DNA from: Bradyrhizobium sp. CCGUVB4N
GTDB taxonomy: Bacteria > Pseudomonadota > Alphaproteobacteria > Rhizobiales > Xanthobacteraceae
Direction of reading: 5' to 3'
Assembly (NCBI RefSeq): GCF_024199945.1
Contig: NZ_JANADP010000001.1
Location: forward strand, 7,998,001-8,062,000
DNA: 64,000 bases
The notes beneath the pieces were generated by a model that saw nothing but the letters and a program-made list of their open reading frames with translations, did no database searches and was not told where the DNA came from. Position numbers and translations under genes: made by a program. Below are positions 10,108-17,414 of the stretch, piece after piece; the stretch's first letter is position 1, and each line of letters starts with the position of its first letter.

Positions 10108-11346
10108 ATGGCGGACGTTTCAGAACTGCAGGCACGTGCGCTCCTCACCGCAAAGGCGGTTCGCGCGCGGGCCGGCGAGATGCTCGCAATCGGACTGAGC
10201 GGCGGGCTCACGCATTTCACGGTCGATCTCGATCGGATGGACGGCGTTGCGGAGGCCGTGCTGGCTGTCACGCGCAAGGCCTATCCGACCCTCGACATTC
10301 CCTTCCATGCGCGGTGGCGGCACTTTGTGTTCGCTGGCGTCGACCGCTGGGCGCAGCTGGCCGACGCGGCATCGTGGCCCGATCGCGCGGCGCGGGCGCG
10401 CGCGGAGTTCGACCTCGCCATTGTCAGTGTGCTGCTCGATGCCGGCGCGGGTGCTGCGTGGCGATATCGCGACGCATCGACGGGGCAAGGGATCGGCCGA
10501 TCCGAGGGACTTGCGATTGCGAGCCTCGACATGTTTGCCGGCGGCCTGTTTTCCCGTGACGCGCACGCTCCCTTCAGGGCCGATGCGGACGTGCTCGCAA
10601 AGCTGCCGCTCGCGGCGCTCAACTCGGCCTTCCAGGCGAGCGACGCCAATCCGTTGCTCGGTCTTGAAGGCCGCACCGATCTGCTGCGGCGCCTCGGCAA
10701 GCAGGTCGCGGCGCGCCCCGATGTCTTCGGCATGCACGACGCGCCACGGCCGGGCGGGCTGTTCGATCATATCGCCGCGCAGGCCACGAACGGCGCCATC
10801 CCCGCGCCTGCGATCCTGTCCGCGGTGCTGAACCAGCTCGGGCCGATCTGGCCGTCGCGGCTCGAGCTCGCCGGTGTCCCGCTCGGCGATTGCTGGCGCC
10901 ATCCGGCGATCAAGGCCGACGATGCGACTGCCGGCCTCGTGCCGCTGCACAAGCTGTCGCAATGGCTGAGCTACTCGCTGATCGAGCCGCTTCAGCGCGC
11001 CGGGTTCGACGTCACCGACATCGACGGCCTGACCGGGCTTGCCGAATACCGCAATGGCGGCCTGTTCGTCGATCACGGGGTGCTGCGCCTGCGCGATGCC
11101 GCGGATGCCGATCGTGCGCATGCGGTGGACTCGCTGCTCGTCGTCGAGTGGCGCGCGCTCACCGTTGCGCTGCTCGATCGCGTTGCCGAACTGGTTCGCG
11201 CCAAGCTCGGCCGCACGCCGCAGTCGCTGCCGCTCGCCAGCATCCTGGAAGGCGGCACCTGGGCCGCCGGCCGGGCCATCGCCTTTGCGCGCCGTCCCGA
11301 CGGTTCACCGCCGCTCAAGGTGATCAGCGACGGCACTGTTTTCTAA
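10108..11346 (+). CDS. urc4: URC4/Urg3 family protein (DUF1688)
   Basis: This 412-residue protein corresponds to the DUF1688 family (URC4 in Lachancea, UrgC in Aspergillus), a soluble protein of about 400 residues with no transmembrane segment. Recognisable stretches are ALNSAFQASDANPLLGLEGR, GRPDVFGMHD-like and the C-terminal ILEGGTWAAGRAIAF. URC4 is required for uracil breakdown in yeast through a ribosylated intermediate, but its reaction is not settled. The start at 10108 is 7 bp after the urc1 stop. A palindromic repeat (11348-11492) separates it from upp. Family assignment rests on these motifs plus the diagnostic neighbours. Confidence 0.88.
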   Translation: MADVSELQARALLTAKAVRARAGEMLAIGLSGGLTHFTVDLDRMDGVAEAVLAVTRKAYPTLDIPFHARWRHFVFAGVDRWAQLADAASWPDRAARARAEFDLAIVSVLLDAGAGAAWRYRDASTGQGIGRSEGLAIASLDMFAGGLFSRDAHAPFRADADVLAKLPLAALNSAFQASDANPLLGLEGRTDLLRRLGKQVAARPDVFGMHDAPRPGGLFDHIAAQATNGAIPAPAILSAVLNQLGPIWPSRLELAGVPLGDCWRHPAIKADDATAGLVPLHKLSQWLSYSLIEPLQRAGFDVTDIDGLTGLAEYRNGGLFVDHGVLRLRDAADADRAHAVDSLLVVEWRALTVALLDRVAELVRAKLGRTPQSLPLASILEGGTWAAGRAIAFARRPDGSPPLKVISDGTVF

Positions 11347-11347
11347 A

Positions 11348-11492
11348 CCCTCGCCCCCTGCGGGAGAGGGTGGCTTCGCGACAGCGAAGCCGGGTGAGGG
11401 GTTCTCTCCGTAGGAGCAACTCTCACTGGAATTCGCGGAAAGATACCCCTCATCCGGCGCTTCGCGCCACCTTCTCCCACAAGGGGAGAAGG
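11348..11492. repeat. Palindromic intergenic repeat, family C
   Basis: A roughly 145-bp unit starts with CCCTCGCCCCCTGCGGGAGAGGG and ends with CCTTCTCCCACAAGGGGAGAAGG-type sequence. It contains two internal hairpins (GGCTTCGC/GCGAAGCC and GGCGC/GCGCC). It lies inside the urc4-upp operon, so it may be transcribed as an RNA structure that tunes upp expression. Confidence 0.85.
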
Positions 11493-11514
11493 GAAACAGC
11501 AAGAGCATCCAATC

Positions 11515-12144
11515 ATGGAAGGCGTCACGATCGTCGATCATCCGCTGGTGCAGCACAAGCTGACGCTGGTTCGCGACAAATCGATCTCGACAAAGTCGTT
11601 CCGCGAGCTGATCAAGGAGATCGGCATGCTGCTCTGCTACGAGGTGACGCGCGACCTGCCGCTCACCGATACCATGATCGAGACGCCGCTAGCGACCATG
11701 CACTCGGCCAAGATCGCCGGCAAGAAGCTGGTGTTCGTGCCGATGCTGCGCGCCGGCACGACCTTCGTCGACGGCATGATGGACCTGGTGCCGACCGCGC
11801 GCGTCGCCCATATCGGGCTCTACCGCGAGCCCGAGAGCTTTGCCGCGGTCGAGTACTTCTTCAAATCGCCGTCGGATCTCAGCGAGCGCCTGGCGATCGT
11901 GGTGACGCCTGTCGTCGCGACCGCCAACACGGCGGTCGCCGCGGTCGACCGGCTGAAAGAGCGCGGCGCCAAGGACATTCGCCTCGCCTGCCTGATCGCA
12001 GCGCCGGAAGGACTCGAGCGCCTGCGCGGCTTGCATCCGGACGTGCATATCTGGACCGCTGCGGTGGATGAAGGCCTCGACGAGAACGGCTTCATCCTGC
12101 CGGGCCTCGGCGACGCCGGCGACCGCGCCTACGGGACGAGATGA
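11515..12144 (+). CDS. upp: Divergent uracil phosphoribosyltransferase
   Basis: This 209-residue protein has the full length of bacterial Upp (uracil + PRPP to UMP + PPi). It keeps VPMLRAG (residues 76-81), PEGLERLRG and the C-terminal uracil-binding [13 protein letters not shown]. The PRPP loop is abnormal: the near-invariant DPMLATGGS is replaced by TPVVATANT (residues 131-139), losing the acidic residue and both glycines. In the URC pathway uracil is first ribosylated, so a paralogue tuned for this cluster is plausible; an altered donor or reduced activity is also possible. It is the third gene of the urc operon and is followed by a repeat and an IS110 element. Confidence 0.9.
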   Translation: MEGVTIVDHPLVQHKLTLVRDKSISTKSFRELIKEIGMLLCYEVTRDLPLTDTMIETPLATMHSAKIAGKKLVFVPMLRAGTTFVDGMMDLVPTARVAHIGLYREPESFAAVEYFFKSPSDLSERLAIVVTPVVATANTAVAAVDRLKERGAKDIRLACLIAAPEGLERLRGLHPDVHIWTAAVDEGLDENGFILPGLGDAGDRAYGTR

Positions 12145-12168
12145 TCCGAGCTGGGTCCTGAGCGAGCG

Positions 12169-12213
12169 CCTCGTCCTTCGAGACGACCGCTCCGCGGTCT
12201 CCTCAGGATGAGG
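12169..12213. repeat. Palindromic repeat, family B (copy 1)
   Basis: CCTCGTCCTTCGAGACG starts the unit and TCCTCAGGATGAGG ends it, with an internal CCGCTCCGCGG hairpin. It matches the right halves of the units at 18723-18826 and 23168-23267 and lies just downstream of upp. Confidence 0.85.
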
Positions 12214-12256
12214 CCGGGCGGCAGCCTTGCTTGTGAAAATGATGCCACGAACTCAG

Positions 12257-12266
12257 TCCTCATCCT
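12257..12266. repeat. Left half of a family B repeat split by the IS
   Basis: TCCTCATCCT ends at the IS110 left boundary. Joined to 13392-13427 it recreates a normal family B unit (TCCTCATCCTGAGGAGC with a downstream CCCGC/GCGGG hairpin). The split therefore fixes both ends of the insertion. Confidence 0.8.
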
Positions 12267-12304
12267 TGTAAGTCAGATCGCGCCAGATCGGCTAAGATAG
12301 CCGG

Positions 12305-12436
12305 TGCGGTAACGGACGGGAGACCGCTTCATCCAAGGGCTATGAAGCCCGTGCCTCAGCGCGGCGCCCCGTCCGTTGTTCCATCGAACCCGAACAGTCG
12401 CGAGGGCCGCCTGGCGAGCCCGGTTGCGCAAGGATG
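12305..12436 (+). ncRNA. Candidate bridge RNA of the IS110 element
   Basis: The non-coding left end folds as two stem-loops. Target-type loop: outer stem AACGGACGGG/CCCGTCCGTT (12311-12320 with 12368-12377), inner stem CCGC/GCGG (12324-12327 with 12361-12364), and apical hairpin GGGCT/AGCCC (12337-12341 with 12346-12350). This leaves an internal loop whose left strand TTCATCC (12328-12334) copies the left target CTCATCC in 6 of 7 positions. Its right strand CCTCAG (12354-12359) is complementary to CTGAGG of the right target. Donor-type loop: ACAGTCGC (12394-12401) equals the element's right end (13385-13392), and CAAGG (12429-12433) is complementary to CCTTG across its left end. RNA boundaries are estimates. 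Confidence 0.6.
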
Positions 12437-12443
12437 GGTGCAG

Positions 12444-13376
12444 ATGGACGCGATCTATGTTGGCATAGATGTATCTAAGGACCGGTTGGATGTTCATATG
12501 CGTCCGAGCGGAGAAGTGTTTGCCGTGGCGCGCGACGGCAAGGGCTTGGAAGATCTTGTTGCGCGGCTTGCGGCCTGTTCGCCGAGCCTGATTGGGCTGG
12601 AGGCGACTGGCGGCTTCGAGACGGTGGTCGCGGCAGCACTGGCCGGCGCCCAGTTGCCGCTGGCGGTCATCAATCCGGCCCAGATCCGGCACTTCGCGCA
12701 GGCGATTGGCCAGCGCGCCAAGTCCGATCCGATCGATGCCGCGGTGATCGCACGGTTCGTTGAGGCGGTGAAGCCCGCCCTGCGTCCCGTCCCGGACGAG
12801 CAAGCTCGCTTGCTGGCCGAACTGGTTGCCCGACGCCGGCAGATCATCGAGATGATCGTCGCCGAACGCCAGCGCGAGAAGCGGGTGGAGAATGTTCGCG
12901 TCCGCAAGAGCCTTGCCCGCCACATCAAGGTCCTCGAGAAGGAGCTGCCGGACATCGACAACGACATCGACACGCTGGTACGGGGCTCGCCGGCCTGGCG
13001 GGACCAAGAAGATTTGCTGATCACCTTCCCGGGGGTCGGCAATACACTCGCACGCACCTTCCTTGCCGAGGTGCCCGAACTCGGCACCCTCAACCGGCGT
13101 CAGATCGCAAGCCTTGCCGGCCTTGCTCCCTTCGTTCGCCAGTCCGGCCGATGGAAAGGCAGGAGCAAGATCGGCGGTGGACGAACTGCCTTGCGGGCGG
13201 CCCTCTACATGGCTGCCCTCTCGGCGATCCGATGCCACCCGCAGCTCAAGCTTTTCTACCGTCACCTCGTGAGCGCCGGTAAGCCGAAAATGGTCGCCCT
13301 CATCGCGGTCGCCCGCAAGCTCCTCACCATCCTCAACGCCATGCTCAGGGATCGAAAACCATGGCAACCCGCTTGA
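12444..13376 (+). CDS. IS110-family DEDD transposase
   Basis: This 310-residue recombinase begins MDAIYVGIDVSKDRLDVHM with the RuvC-like first Asp (D9), then GLEATGGFE (E53) and KSDPIDAAVI (D95/D98), the DEDD acidic set of IS110 transposases. The C-terminal Tnp20 domain includes FPGVGNTLA, LAGLAPF, RQSGRWKGRSKIGGGR and an ALYMAALSA helix, where the family's catalytic serine resides. Length and motifs look intact, so the element could be active. The start at 12444 follows AAGGATGGG, which overlaps the 3' end of the predicted bridge RNA. Such enzymes recombine DNA using a guide RNA made from the same element. Confidence 0.95.
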   Translation: MDAIYVGIDVSKDRLDVHMRPSGEVFAVARDGKGLEDLVARLAACSPSLIGLEATGGFETVVAAALAGAQLPLAVINPAQIRHFAQAIGQRAKSDPIDAAVIARFVEAVKPALRPVPDEQARLLAELVARRRQIIEMIVAERQREKRVENVRVRKSLARHIKVLEKELPDIDNDIDTLVRGSPAWRDQEDLLITFPGVGNTLARTFLAEVPELGTLNRRQIASLAGLAPFVRQSGRWKGRSKIGGGRTALRAALYMAALSAIRCHPQLKLFYRHLVSAGKPKMVALIAVARKLLTILNAMLRDRKPWQPA

Positions 13377-13391
13377 CGAAGAACACAGTCG

Positions 13392-13427
13392 CTGAGGAGC
13401 CCGCAAAGCGGGCGTCTCGAAGGATGG
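13392..13427. repeat. Right half of the split family B repeat
   Basis: CTGAGGAGCCCGC...GCGGGCGTCTCGAAGG continues the family B unit interrupted by the IS110 element. The first two bases (CT) are the shared core dinucleotide. The unit lies 31 bp before the stop of the convergent M48 protease gene. Confidence 0.85.
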
Positions 13428-13457
13428 CCGCGTGCGCGCCTCTCGTCGCAGCCCGCT

Positions 13458-14588
13458 TCAGATCTTCCCGCTGCCGCAGATGCCTTTCAGCGCCTGCCAT
13501 TCCTTGTCGGTCAGCAGCGGTGGGCCGCTGGCGGGGCGGTCTTCCTTCGTCATGCGCGCGAGGCGGTCTTCGGTCAGCGGATGGCTTGCCAGGATCGTGA
13601 AGCCTGATCCGCCTTCCTTGCCGGTGATGCGGAACATCAACTCGGCCGCGGGCTTCGGCGAGCGGCCGAGCTTGTGCATGATGTCGATCGCGAAGGTGTC
13701 GGCATTGGTCTCGGCCTCGCGCGAATAGGAGGCTTCGACCAGGCTGCGCGAGGCGAAGATCACCGCGGACGAGCCGGTGACGTCGCCGAACAGCAGGCCG
13801 ATCAGGAACGAGGTGCCGCCGTTGTAGATCAGGCCGCGCATGTTGTCGTGATGCTTGAGATGGCCGAGCTCGTGGGCAAGGATGCCGGCGATCTCGTCGG
13901 GACTTTCGGCCTTGTCGAGCAGGGCGTTGAGCACGAAGACCTTGCCGCCCGGCAGCGCGAACGCATTCGGCACCGAGCTCGGCAGCACGCCCGCCGTCAT
14001 GGTGTCGTCGTCAAGCCCGGCCGCATCGCGCAGTCGGTTGACGAGCTTGGCGAAGGCCGCCTGGCCAGCCGGATCGCTGCAGGACTCGCGCCCGAAGATG
14101 GTCTTCACCTGGACCTCGGACGCATCGCCGATCCGCCGCTCGATCGGCTTCGGCACCAGCGGCGCCAGGCGATCCGCGGCGAGCGGCACGCCGAACAGCA
14201 CGACGCAGACGATGGAGATGGTGGCTGCAAGCGACCAGCCGACGATTCGGGCAACACCGCGGCCGGTGGTCCGGTGCTCGTCAAGCCGCGGACATCGTGC
14301 GACGAGATCGGCGCCAAAAGCGGCATCGCGGATCTCGAGCCGTGCCAGCGACGGCGCGGACGTCGCAGTCAGGCGCAGGATGCCGGCCGGACTGTCCGCG
14401 CGGCGGATTTCGTCAAAAGCCCAGCGCGTGGCGGTCCGACCCGTCTCTCCGTCGCTGGGCTCGACGATCTCGAGCGCGTCAGCCAGTGTCAGCATGACCT
14501 GACGCCGGCGGCTCGAACGTCCGTCGAAGAAGATCGCTTGTTGTCCGGGCTGGGTCTCGGCGCCGGGCTCGGCGGTCACATCACTCAC
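13458..14588 (-). CDS. M48-family membrane metalloprotease
   Basis: This 376-residue protein has an N-terminal cytosolic region (residues 1-115) and one membrane helix (about 116-137). The M48 peptidase domain carries the zinc motif HELGH (239-243) and the third-ligand segment EAETNAD (291-297). It resembles the catalytic part of BepA/YfgC or Oma1-type proteases but has no TPR repeats and no signal peptide, so the protease domain is anchored through one helix. Its start lies 3 bp after the stop of the upstream DUF898 gene, an operon linking it to a multi-pass membrane protein. Proposed role: membrane protein quality control. Confidence 0.88.
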   Translation of the reverse strand: MSDVTAEPGAETQPGQQAIFFDGRSSRRRQVMLTLADALEIVEPSDGETGRTATRWAFDEIRRADSPAGILRLTATSAPSLARLEIRDAAFGADLVARCPRLDEHRTTGRGVARIVGWSLAATISIVCVVLFGVPLAADRLAPLVPKPIERRIGDASEVQVKTIFGRESCSDPAGQAAFAKLVNRLRDAAGLDDDTMTAGVLPSSVPNAFALPGGKVFVLNALLDKAESPDEIAGILAHELGHLKHHDNMRGLIYNGGTSFLIGLLFGDVTGSSAVIFASRSLVEASYSREAETNADTFAIDIMHKLGRSPKPAAELMFRITGKEGGSGFTILASHPLTEDRLARMTKEDRPASGPPLLTDKEWQALKGICGSGKI

Positions 14589-14591
14589 GAT

Positions 14592-15755
14592 CTAGAATCC
14601 CGCGACATCGAGACCATCGGCAAAGCCTTCACCGAGCGCGCTGGCCAGCTCGCCGCTGGCGCGGACATCGGCTGCGGCTCCAATATCGTGCACGGTGACG
14701 GTCTCCAGCACCTTGGCCCAGAGATCGCGCTGGAGATAGACGCGCATGACGATGTTGATGGCCAGCGCAAGCGCGAAATAGCCGATCACCATCATCACCA
14801 TCATCGGGATGCTCTTGGCAGCGTGGTCGGGCCCGAACACCTGCTCGGCCGGCAGGCCGCTCACCTTGACGACGAGCAAGGTGGCACCGCCGATGTAGAG
14901 GCCGAACAGGGTCGAGAGCAGCATCCACCAGCCGACCATCTTCCAGTAAAGGCCGTAGAACGCATTGTGCGGCAGATCCGATGACAGGCTGACGCCGCCG
15001 ATGCGGATGCCGTTGAGCCACCAGCGCCATTCGCGCGCCTTGAACTCGGCATAAAGGAACGGCGCGAGCGGGAAGATGATGACCGCGATCGGCGTGAGCA
15101 GCCACAGCCACCAGCCGCGCTTGAAGAACTCCCAGCCGTTTCCTTCGAAGTCGCCCTGCAGATCGCCGAAATGCGTGTGCCGCATCTTGTAGCGCTCCAG
15201 CGACGCCTCGCGCCACGGCAGCGCCAGGCCGAGCGTCAGGAACACCAGCAGGCCCCACAGCATCGCGCGAAACGAATACGCCCAGCCGGAGCCGTCCATC
15301 CAGAAGCGCACGCCACGCCAGACCGTGCGGGTCAAACGATAACGTCGTGCGCGAAAGATCGCGAACTGGCCGAAGGCGTAGAACGAGATGAACAGCGGGG
15401 TCGAGGCAAAGCCCTGCCAGCGCTCGAACTCGATACCGATGAGAAAATAGGCGAGATAGATCGGCACCAGGATCGCGAGCGCGAACAGGAAGCCGATCAA
15501 GAGCTCCTTGCCGCGGCCGGTATATTCGGCGGCGTCGCCGTCGATCGCGGTGTTCGACCACAAATGGCGGCGGATGTCGGTGACGAGCCAGAATCGGTAG
15601 AAGCCGAAGGTGACGAGCTCCAGCATGGCACCCTTGGTGACCATCTTGCGGAACTCGGTGCGATTGCCGGTGAAGTCGACCCGGGAGGGCGGCAGCGGCG
15701 GCGGGACCGGTTCGGGGCGGCCGATCGGGGCCCATTGCATGTCATTCACAGGCAT
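14592..15755 (-). CDS. DUF898 (YjgN-like) multi-pass membrane protein
   Basis: This 387-residue integral membrane protein has a proline-rich N-terminus (residues 8-25) followed by the DUF898 core FTGNRTEFRKMV and LELVTFGFYRFW. Several hydrophobic helices follow, and the RTVWRGVRFWMDGSG block repeats the YjgN signature. The family's role is unknown. I start at 15755 (MPVNDMQW) with CCGAGG upstream; a TTG one codon earlier and an ATG at 15740 are alternatives. The protein is encoded first in a two-gene unit with the M48 protease (3-bp gap), so the two probably act together in the inner membrane. Confidence 0.85.
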   Translation of the reverse strand: MPVNDMQWAPIGRPEPVPPPLPPSRVDFTGNRTEFRKMVTKGAMLELVTFGFYRFWLVTDIRRHLWSNTAIDGDAAEYTGRGKELLIGFLFALAILVPIYLAYFLIGIEFERWQGFASTPLFISFYAFGQFAIFRARRYRLTRTVWRGVRFWMDGSGWAYSFRAMLWGLLVFLTLGLALPWREASLERYKMRHTHFGDLQGDFEGNGWEFFKRGWWLWLLTPIAVIIFPLAPFLYAEFKAREWRWWLNGIRIGGVSLSSDLPHNAFYGLYWKMVGWWMLLSTLFGLYIGGATLLVVKVSGLPAEQVFGPDHAAKSIPMMVMMVIGYFALALAINIVMRVYLQRDLWAKVLETVTVHDIGAAADVRASGELASALGEGFADGLDVAGF

Positions 15756-16052
15756 CAACCTCGGGATGCGGATCTGATCCGCTCAAACTATAGATCAGAG
15801 ATTGGTCGATCCCCAAGATGGGCGGGTTCGATTTACCTCGGTTTCGAGCGTTTTCTTGCACGATTGCGCGGGCGGAGACGTGCGGGAGGTCACGTTCAAG
15901 CAAGACCATGACGGCCGCCCGACGCTCTCGCGAAGGTTGGATGTGGCAAAACTCTCCCTTGCTCCGGCGCAGACAACGGGCTGTAATTGCTATCCAAATA
16001 CCGCAGCGCAGAATTCAAGAAAATCGCGCGGTTCATGCCAGGGAGAGCGGTC

Positions 16053-17318
16053 ATGCACGGGACCATGGAGAGCGCGGCGAATCTCGACGCATTGCGCGAG
16101 CGCGCGTCGTCACTTCCGCTGGAGCAATACGATCCCGGCGATCCCGAATTGTTCAGGACCGATACGTTCTGGCCCTATTTCGACCGGCTGCGCCGTGAAG
16201 ATCCCGTGCACTATTGCAAGGATTCGATGTTCGGCCCGTACTGGTCGGTGACGCGCTACAACGACATCATGGAGATCGAGACCAACCATTCGGTGTTCTC
16301 CTCCGCGTCCGCGCTCGGCGGCATCACCATCCGCGACATCGATCCCGACCTGCGCCGCGAGAGTTTCATCTCGATGGACCCGCCGCGGCATGCCGCGCAG
16401 CGCAAGACCGTGGCGCCGATGTTCACGCCGACGCATCTGGACAATCTCGCGCTCAACATCCGCAAGCGCTCGGCCGAGTGCCTGGACAACCTGCCGCGCG
16501 GCGAGGTGTTCGACTGGGTCGACCAGGTCTCGATCGAGCTCACCACGCAGATGCTCGCGGTGCTGTTCGACTTCCCCTGGGAGGACCGCCGCAAGCTGAC
16601 GCGCTGGTCCGATATCGCCACCACCATCCCCGGCCCCGACGGCCTGGTCGCGACCGAGGACCAGCGGCAGGTCGAGCTGACGGAATGCGCGCAGTATTTC
16701 GCGCGGCTGTGGAAGGAGCGCATCGAGCAGCCGCCGAAGAGCGACCTTCTCTCGATGATGGCGCATGGCGCCGCGACGCGCGACATGGATGCGCGGAACT
16801 TCCTCGGCAATCTCATCCTTTTGATCGTCGGCGGCAACGACACCACCCGCAACACCATGTCGGGCTCGCTTCTCGCGCTGAGCCAGCACCCCGAGCAATA
16901 CCGCAAGCTGCGCGAAAACCCCGCGCTGCTCGACAGCTTCGTGCCGGAGGTGATCCGCTGGCAGACGCCGCTCGCGCATATGCGCCGCACCGCGCTCGTC
17001 GATTTCGAGTTCCGCGGCAAGCAGATCAGGAAAGGTGACAAGGTCGTGATGTGGTACGTCTCGGGCAACCGCGACGAAGAGGCGATCGAGAAGCCCTACG
17101 ACTTCATCATCGACCGCGCCCGCCCGCGCACGCATCTCTCGTTCGGCTTCGGCATCCACCGTTGCGTCGGTTTGCGACTTGCCGAACTCCAGCTCAAGAT
17201 TATCTGGGAGGAGATCCTGAAGCGATTCGACCATATCGACGTGATGGGCGAGCCGAAGCGGGTGTATTCGAGCTTTGTGAAGGGTTTGGAAACGCTGCCG
17301 GTCAAGATTGCGGCGTGA
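16053..17318 (+). CDS. Cytochrome P450, CYP153-like (copy 1)
   Basis: This 421-residue soluble bacterial P450 has the oxygen-activation I-helix motif GGNDTTRN (260-267), the ExxR pair Glu299/Arg302 and heme-ligand Cys371 in FGFGIHRCVG. HMRRTAL, WYVSGNRDEE and the tail WEEILKRFD resemble CYP153 terminal alkane or fatty-acid hydroxylases. Substrate is inferred from the family only. I chose the start at 16053 because GGGAGAG sits 5 bp upstream; earlier ATGs at 15987 and 16035 are weaker. No ferredoxin or reductase gene is adjacent, so electron donors must be encoded elsewhere. A second copy follows after 96 bp. Confidence 0.93.
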   Translation: MHGTMESAANLDALRERASSLPLEQYDPGDPELFRTDTFWPYFDRLRREDPVHYCKDSMFGPYWSVTRYNDIMEIETNHSVFSSASALGGITIRDIDPDLRRESFISMDPPRHAAQRKTVAPMFTPTHLDNLALNIRKRSAECLDNLPRGEVFDWVDQVSIELTTQMLAVLFDFPWEDRRKLTRWSDIATTIPGPDGLVATEDQRQVELTECAQYFARLWKERIEQPPKSDLLSMMAHGAATRDMDARNFLGNLILLIVGGNDTTRNTMSGSLLALSQHPEQYRKLRENPALLDSFVPEVIRWQTPLAHMRRTALVDFEFRGKQIRKGDKVVMWYVSGNRDEEAIEKPYDFIIDRARPRTHLSFGFGIHRCVGLRLAELQLKIIWEEILKRFDHIDVMGEPKRVYSSFVKGLETLPVKIAA

Positions 17319-17414
17319 CCTCTGAATTATAGTGTATAACATTGGCACTTGCGACGATGCCCTCGCCCCTCTGCGCTGCGCCGCGGGGTGAACGAACACA
17401 GGGAGCGACTGCCC

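Larger units (their letters stand above)
12265..13391 (+). mobile_element. IS110-family insertion sequence inserted in a palindromic repeat
   Basis: An element of about 1.13 kb with one transposase gene. It has no terminal inverted repeats and no long target duplication. Its ends are set by rejoining the split family B repeat: the flanks ...CTCATCCT and CTGAGGAGC... share only a CT dinucleotide (12265-12266 and 13392-13393). A CT core, a long non-coding left end (about 177 bp before the gene) and a very short right end (about 15 bp after it) are the layout known for the IS110 group exemplified by IS621. IS621 likewise targets repetitive extragenic palindromes. The CT assigned to the element is arbitrary, because one copy is present at each end. 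Confidence 0.88.

Noticed and set aside
12342-12443. Upstream start of the IS110 transposase at 12342
   Set aside because: It would place 34 codons across the bridge-RNA-like loops; the conserved MDAIYVGIDVSK start at 12444 is the family norm.
17343-17360. Sigma-54-like TTGGCAC near copy 2 of the P450s
   Set aside because: The required GG-N10-GC spacing is not met; the -12 element is out of register.
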